This document shows, one piece after another, positions 58,790-64,000 of a stretch of 64,000 bases of DNA. The DNA is from Phragmites australis (taxonomy: Eukaryota > Streptophyta > Magnoliopsida > Poales > Poaceae), in NCBI RefSeq assembly GCF_958298935.1, contig NC_084940.1, forward strand, positions 8,152,001 through 8,216,000, given 5' to 3'. Below the pieces are notes generated by a model that searched no databases, had not been told where the DNA came from, and saw only the letters and a list, made by a program, of their open reading frames with translations. Each line of letters opens with the position of its first letter. Positions within the stretch are counted from its first letter, which is position 1. Both the position numbers and the translations under genes were made by a program.

Positions 58790-59750
58790 TCAGCAACAAC
58801 TTGTAATGTTCCTTTGCGACAACGACGATGTCTTCGCTTGGTCTCCTAGGGACCTGCAAGGAGTAAGTCAGAAAATCATTCAGCACAACCTAAATGTGGA
58901 CCCCAAAGCGAAGCCAAAGAAGCAAAAGTTTAGGAAAGCTTCGAGCGAAAGAGAAGAAGCAACGAAGGCTGAAGTACAAAAACTGCTCGATGCCAGAGTC
59001 ATACGCGAAGTAATGCACTCAGAGTGGCTAGCCAACCCCGTGTTAGTAAGAAAAAGCAATGGAAAGTGGAGAATGTGCATCGACTTCACAGACTTAAATA
59101 AAGCATGTCCCAAGGATGACTTCCCACTGCCTAGAATTGACCAGCTAGTAGACTATGCGGCCGGCTGTGAGATGCTAAGCTGCCTAGATGCTTATGCAGG
59201 GTAGCATCAGATGTGGATGGCGAAGGAAGACGAAGACAAAACGAGTTTCAGGACCTCCTTCGGCACATACTGCTTCATAAGGATGCCTTTCGGACTCCGA
59301 AACGCTGGCGCAACCCTCACAAGGTTGGTGCAGGTTGTATTAAAGCCGCAGCTGGGATGAAATGTATTGGCCTATGTTGATGACATAGTGGTCAAAAGTA
59401 CCAGAAGGAGCCAACACCTCGAAGACCTCCGGAAACCTTCGACAATCTGCGAAGAGCAGGCCTAAAGTTAAACCCAGAAAAATGCGTCTTTGGGGTGCAA
59501 TCGGGAAGACTCCTAGGGTTTTTGGTGTCGAAGAGAGGCATCGAAGTGGATCCTCAGAAGATACAAACAATTTTAGATATGAAACCCCCACAGAACAGAA
59601 AGCAAGCTCAACGCTTGGCAGGAAGGCTAGCGACATTGAACGGGTTCATTGCAAAGTCTGCAGAGCGAAGTTTACCATTCTTCAAGGTGTTAAAAAGCTC
59701 CGACCCTTTCAAATGGGATGCGGAGTAGCAAGCAGCCTTCGATGAGTTAA
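58790..59750 (+). pseudogene. Tat-like reverse transcriptase, with stops
   Basis: WRMCIDFTDLNKACPKDDFP and LPRIDQLVDYAAGCEMLSCL are followed by a stop at 59202-59204. MPFGLRNAGAT and the catalytic box AYVDDIVVKS are still readable, with further stops and frameshifts between. EKCVFGVQSGRLLGFLVSKR continues the connection region. Dead. Confidence 0.85.
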
Positions 59751-59758
59751 AAATCTAC

Positions 59759-60706
59759 TTGACAAAGCTTACAGCACTAACCAGCCCGGATCCAGGCGCA
59801 GATATGTTGTTATACATAGCGGCATTCCCTTCGGCAGTCAGCGTTGTACTCGTACAGGAAAAACCCGAAGACAACAGGCTGCGCCAAGCACCAGTATATT
59901 ATGTATCAGAAGCCCTAGCAGGCCCAAAAAAGTCATACACAGAGTTGGAAAAAGTAGCGTATGCGCTGGTAATGGCATCCCACAAGCTTCGCCACTATTT
60001 CACGTCCCACAAGATTACAGTACCAACTTCCTTACCCCTTTGCGACATGTTCAAAAACAAAGAAGCCATTGGAAGAATAGTGAAGTGGGCAATGGAGATC
60101 GCTCCATTAATGATCATTTTTGTGGCAAGAACATCATTAAAATCGCAAGCACTGGCAGACTTCGTGGCGGAATGGACACCCTTAACCGAAGCCTCGGATG
60201 ATGAACTGCCAGAACCTGTCTGGACCGCATATTGCGACGGAGCTTGGGGAGCTACAGGAGCAGGAATTTTGGCAGTAATGTTTTCACCTTCGGGGACGAA
60301 GCTAAGATACGTCGCCAGATTAGAGTTCCGCTCCACAAACAATACGGCGGAGTACGAAGCAGTCCTCCTGGTACTTTGCAACACGAAGGCTTTGGGCGCC
60401 CGGAGAGTACTTGTCAAAACAGACTTGAAGGTCGTAGCAAGTCAAATTGACAAAACATTCCAGACAAAGGAACCAAAGCTAATTAAGTACAAAGCAGCGG
60501 TGCGAAGAATGGAAAAATACTTCCTCAGATTCACAGTCAAGAGTGCATCAAGAAATGATAACACCGAAGCAGATGAACTAGCGAAGGCGGCTTCGCAGAA
60601 CCTGCCTATGCCTTCAGATGTTTTCTATCAGAAGCTGACTGAACCAGCCCTTGAAGACAATTTGAACCAAACGCGTCTAGTTGCGACAGTCAAAAGCGAA
60701 GACTAG
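59759..60706 (+). pseudogene. Dual RNase H region of the Tat-like element
   Basis: The first part resembles the degenerate RNase H that follows RT (PVYYVSEALAGPKKSYTELE; LVMASHKLRHYFTSHKI). The second has the active RNase H fold motifs WTAYCDGAWGATGAGI, NNTAEYEAVLLVL, LVKTDLKVVASQID and DNTEADELAKAAS, with D, E and D positions visible. Two RNase H domains in this order mark Tat/Ogre-type elements. Confidence 0.85.
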
Positions 60707-60772
60707 CGTTCTCCAATACTGGCATATCTTCGCGGTCAAAGAGACATCGAAGATCAGGTCGGAGAAAAGCGC

Positions 60773-61923
60773 ATGGCTCAGAGGGCCATAAATTACAAAG
60801 TTGTGGAAGACAATTTGTACAAAGCAGGGGTCTGTGCATCGTTCTTGCGATGCATATCTCAGAAAGAAGGCCAGAACCTATTAAGAGAAATTCACAACGG
60901 GTTGTGCGGTTCTCATATCGGAACAAGGGCTCTGGTCAAAAAAGCATGCAGGCAAGGCTTCTATTGGCCAACAGCTATAAACGATGCGGATCAACTGGTC
61001 CGAAGTTTCCAACAGTGCCAATTCTGGGCGAAGGGGTCAAATAGACCGACGACGAAGACACAACTCATTCCGCCGATCTGACCATTAAGGCAATGGGGAA
61101 TCGACATTGTTGGGCAGCTACCGCCAGCTCCAGGAAATTTGCGGTATGTGGTGGTGGCAGTAGAGTACTTCTCAAAATGGGTAGAGGCAATGCCACTTGT
61201 GAGCATAACATCAAGAAACATACAAAAATTCCTATGGCAGAGTATTGTATGCCGCTTCGGAGTCCCAAGCGAAGTAACCGTGGACAATGGCATTCAATTC
61301 GATAGTGCGGGTTTCAGGGATTTCTGCAATGGTCTGGGGATAAAAGTAATTTTTGCATCAGTATACCACCCACAATCTAATGGGGTAGTTGAGAGAGCGA
61401 ATGGCATCATCTTCGCGGGGGTCGCGAAGCGTCTTCACGGATTGCCAAAAGGGAAGTGGGTCGAAGAACTACCCAAGGTACTGTGGTCATTAAGAACAAC
61501 GGTTGCAAGACCAACAGGGTACACGCCATTTCGCCTTCTCTTCAGCAAAGAGGCCATGACCCCAGAGGAATGCAAAACCAAATCATTCAAGGTCGGGAAT
61601 GAACCAGAGCAATGTAAAGAACTATCATCGAAAGATGCCCTTGAAGAAGTAAGATTGCGAGCCACAGAAAATCTAACCAGTTATCAACAAGAGACAAGAA
61701 AATGGAGAGATAGGAATATATCTGAAAAGACCTTCACCCCTGGAGACTTGGTGCTGTGAAGGTTTGGTACAACAACATTCGTTGGAAAACTTCAGAGTAA
61801 ATGGGATGGCCCTTTCATAGTAAAAAGATCGTTGAGACCTGGCTCATATCATCCAGCTAATATGGAAGGTGAGGAGATTCCGCACACCTGGAACGCAGAC
61901 AATCTTTGCAAGTTCTACACATG
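60773..61923 (+). pseudogene. Tat-like integrase, with stops
   Basis: The zinc-binding H-H-C-C site is present (EIHNGLCGSHIGTRALVKKA; FQQCQFW), then a stop at 61079-61081. The catalytic core follows: WGIDIVGQL, VDNGIQFDSAGF and HPQSNGVVERANG supply D, D and E. The C-terminal region shows PLWSLRTT-like LPKVLWSLRTTVARPTGYTP and, after a stop near 61758, SKWDGPFIVKRSLRPGSY. The frame ends LCKFYT. Confidence 0.87.
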
Positions 61924-62290
61924 AAAGTCGGCAACTAAGTCCGAGACTCCAATGTAATTTCTTTCGTAGTATTTCTTGTAATCACATTGTAAGGGTACTG
62001 CACTCGTTTCCTCACAGGGGGACCCCTTCATTAGGGGGTGAGGTTTTTAACGAGGCAGGAACCCATGTAAACACTGATATAGTAGTACCCACAAAAAATG
62101 TTGCTTCTCTCGAGTACTAGTAGTTTATCGTCGAAGTGCGCCAACCTAGAGGTAGATTGGCGCACCAATCGACGACGAGAACGCGGTGCAAAGTGTAAGC
62201 AAAAAGACGCACACTTTCGACCTTTACAAAAGTAATAATATATATATATATATATATATTAAAAAAAGAGAACGGGAATACAAAAACCAC
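61924..62290. other. Non-coding part after integrase of the Tat-like element
   Basis: Contains GGGGGACCCCTTCATTAGGG and a (TA)n tract at about 62239-62260. No coding signal. Confidence 0.5.
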
Positions 62291-62790
62291 TCGGGGGCTA
62301 AGAGTGCCTGCCCCCGCACCGAAGGAAAAACATACCTTCAGGAGTAAAAATGAAGTGTCGCTTGACCAACGAAATGGCAGCGTACTTCAAAAAAAGTCGG
62401 GGACTAAGAGTGCCTTCCCCCTCACCGAAGGAAAAACATACCTTCGGGAGTAAAAACGAAGTGTCGCTTGACCGACGAAACGACAGCGCACTTCGCAAAA
62501 AAGTCAGGGGCTAAGAGTGCCTGCCCCCACACTGAAGGAAAAACATACATTCGGGAGTAAAAACAAAGTGTCGCTTGACCGACGAAACGGCAGCGCACTT
62601 CGCGAAAAAGTCGGGGGCTAAGAGTGCTTACCCCGCACCGAAGGTAAAACATACCTTTGGGAGTAAAAACGAAGTGTCGCTTGACCGACGAAACGGCAGC
62701 GCACTTCGCGAAAAAGTCGGGGGCTAAGAGTGCCTGCCCCCGCACCGAAGGAAAAACATACATTCGGGAGTAAAATGAAGTGCCGCTTGA
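62291..62790. repeat. Tandem array of 106-107-bp units in the Tat-like element
   Basis: Units start at 62291, 62397, 62504, 62611 and 62717 (last one partial), each with TCGGGGGCTAAGAGTGCC, CCCCCGCACCGAAGG and GAAGTGTCGCTTGACCGACG. The GGGGGC/GCCCCC pairs could form hairpins. Confidence 0.9.
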
Positions 62791-62839
62791 CCTATATAAA
62801 CCAAATCTCTACAGGCCCAAGTTATCTGCGACTAAAAGT

Positions 62840-62857
62840 CGGGGGGGGGGGGGGGGA
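62840..62857. repeat. Poly-G tract
   Basis: About 16 consecutive G after AAAGTC. A second G-run lies at about 56383-56399. Both are likely sequencing-prone. Confidence 0.9.
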
Positions 62858-63060
62858 CAGCGTTTTACAAAAAATATATAACACAAGTACTGTGCAATCG
62901 CAGGAATCCACGGCAAAAATCGGGGGAACGGCGTCGCTCGGTACGTCGAGTCCGAAGCCCCTACCCACATAAGATTTGGAATGTCTCAAATCGCAGACAA
63001 CGCTTCGGGCGCCATGTCGCTAAAGTGTAACAAGAGAATAAGTCGTAATGCAAAACCAAT

Positions 63061-63902
63061 TTATTCTGCATGGTCATCAACATCTGGATCAACAAAATCC
63101 TTATACCAATGACTGAAAGAAAATTGAAAAGCAACGCTTTTGCTGGCGTGAAAATGCGTCGTTGGGTCCAGGGGCCCCCCAACTTGAGTCGAATATGATG
63201 GGGACATATGAACATCATAGTCGCCACCATTGCGCCTTACTACTTGCGAAGAGGGACCACGGCGATAGCAAAGTTGCGGTCGGCGCAAAACTGGCTCTTC
63301 ATCCTGAGGCTCAATCTTTGGCTCAAGGAGCGTCGATGTGCCTTTGACGTCTCCCCTCGCTATATGGCGCAGGTCCCGTTCAGCTCGGCGACTAGCTAGC
63401 GTTGAAGGACTAAGGGATTTCCAAAAAGCTTTTGTCCTAGCATTCATATCATCATATGACCTACACTTCGCATGCCAATACCGCTCCAGCTCAATATCGG
63501 CATGGAGACGGTGAAATGATTCCCAGCAAGACGAAGACACATAAAAATTGTCCCTCATCATGGTCAAAGGGACAGCTTCTTCGGCTACCTGCGCAGTGTC
63601 TGAAGGAAGGACCTGCGCAGGGAGCGCAAAAAGTCAATAACACTTCGATGTAAATATAAGAGATATTACACAACCAATGTGTTACATCGTCAATCACAAA
63701 AGCGAAAACAAAAACAAGACGACCCTTCGCACTGAGTCAGCCCACCTTTCCAGTATCTTCGGCTGTCGTGGTCGTTGGTTTCGACGAGGGGTCATCCCTC
63801 GCCTTGGCCTGAATAAAAAAGATGTTTGATTACACATAATTTATTTATAATCTTTGACCAGATAACAGAATAGGTAACTCAACGTACCCTTTGTTGGTTC
63901 AT
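63061..63902 (-). CDS. Antisense, apparently spliced gene in the Tat-like element (209 aa)
   Basis: Three exons on minus: 63902-63888 (MNQQR), 63808-63746 (AKARDDPSSKPTTTTAEDTG and K) and 63612-63061 (VLPSDTAQVAEEAVPLTMMR onward). All junctions are GT-AG (GG|GTACG...TTCAG|GC; AAAG|GTGGG...GCGCAG|GT) and phase 0. An in-frame stop lies just before the first ATG. The protein is polar and contains RADIELERYWHAK-like HADIELERYWHAKCRSYDD and STLASRRAERDLRHIARGD; no known domain. Tat-lineage elements such as maize Grande carry an antisense gene between pol and the 3' LTR, so this is probably its counterpart. The function is unknown, and the first tiny exon is the weakest part. Confidence 0.55.
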
Positions 63903-64000
63903 TTCGGCTTCTCAAAGAGTGAGCTCGCGGCCGTGCTTGCACCAGTAGTTGGTGCTGAATGATCGAGCGGTGCTCTTCGATGCCTTCGTAACGGCTGAGG

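Larger units (their letters stand above)
55594..64000 (+). mobile_element. Ty3/gypsy Tat-like retrotransposon, decayed, runs off window
   Basis: 5' LTR 55594-56221, PBS-like start, gag, protease, RT, two RNase H regions, integrase, then a non-coding region with tandem repeats and an antisense gene. This order, and the second RNase H before integrase, are marks of the Tat lineage. Several stops and frameshifts interrupt every domain. The 3' LTR is not in the window. Codon choice (GAAG/CTTCG-rich) is unlike its neighbours. Confidence 0.88.

Noticed and set aside
62291..62790. CRISPR-like regular repeats (also 23440-25330 and 31868-32252)
   Set aside because: Whole units are repeated with no unique spacers, in plant retroelements; ordinary tandem arrays.
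1..64000. Search for a bacterial-type system (operons, defence islands, riboswitches, tRNA or rRNA genes)
   Set aside because: The DNA is clearly plant nuclear; no operon spacing, Shine-Dalgarno signals or RNA genes were seen.

Overview
The window is plant nuclear DNA, most probably from a grass. The signs are spliced genes with canonical GT-AG introns, one gene that is GC-rich in every exon beside an AT-richer paralogue, and dense nested grass-type transposons (hAT, CACTA-like, Tourist-like, Ty3/gypsy of Tekay- and Tat-like type, Copia, L1-type LINE). Nothing looks bacterial, organellar or viral. I do not assign a species.

Layout. 1-394: the 5' end of a Copia element runs off the left edge. 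395-4167: old repeats, a CACTA-like element (1777-2974) and the promoter of an R2R3-MYB gene. 4168-5431 (+): MYB transcription factor of the RAX/MYB36-type subgroup, 3 exons, 341 aa. 6334-11290 (-): glutamate receptor-like channel GLR copy 1, 4 exons, 954 aa, tail-to-tail with the MYB gene. 12603-26800: one hAT transposon (about 2.9 kb of its own sequence) with imperfect termini and an 8-bp target duplication. It has been split by a 1.3-kb solo LTR (14876-16190) and by a 9.7-kb non-autonomous LTR retroelement (16273-25982). The latter carries three tandem-repeat arrays and rearranged pieces of an ABCB transporter gene, and is itself split by a 2.84-kb solo LTR (16609-19448). 27240-42715: an L1-type LINE with a perfect 13-bp target duplication, interrupted by a very young Ty3/gypsy chromovirus. 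The chromovirus has an intact 1486-aa gag-pol and nearly identical 3.1-kb LTRs, and is followed beyond its 3' LTR by a second, truncated PBS-leader-gag. 42898-50420 (-): GLR copy 2, 5 exons, 967 aa, GC-rich, with a 4.3-kb intron that hosts a Tourist-like element and a 167-bp hAT-type MITE. 52137-55540: a cluster of small genes and fragments resembling a grass family with a GRF-like zinc finger. 55594-64000: a Ty3/gypsy Tat-like element on + with decayed gag-pol, a 107-bp tandem array and an antisense, apparently spliced gene. It runs off the right edge.

How it fits together. The host genes are one MYB regulator and a tandem pair of GLR cation-channel genes. Two independent transposon stacks pushed the GLR copies about 31.6 kb apart. 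Many boundaries are supported by target-site duplications, so the order of insertions can be read: hAT, then the solo-LTR family and the non-autonomous element, then the Tekay-related solo LTR; separately LINE, then the young chromovirus, then a deletion that removed part of both. All gene models rest on splice signals and reading-frame continuity read by eye; no database search or computed alignment was possible.
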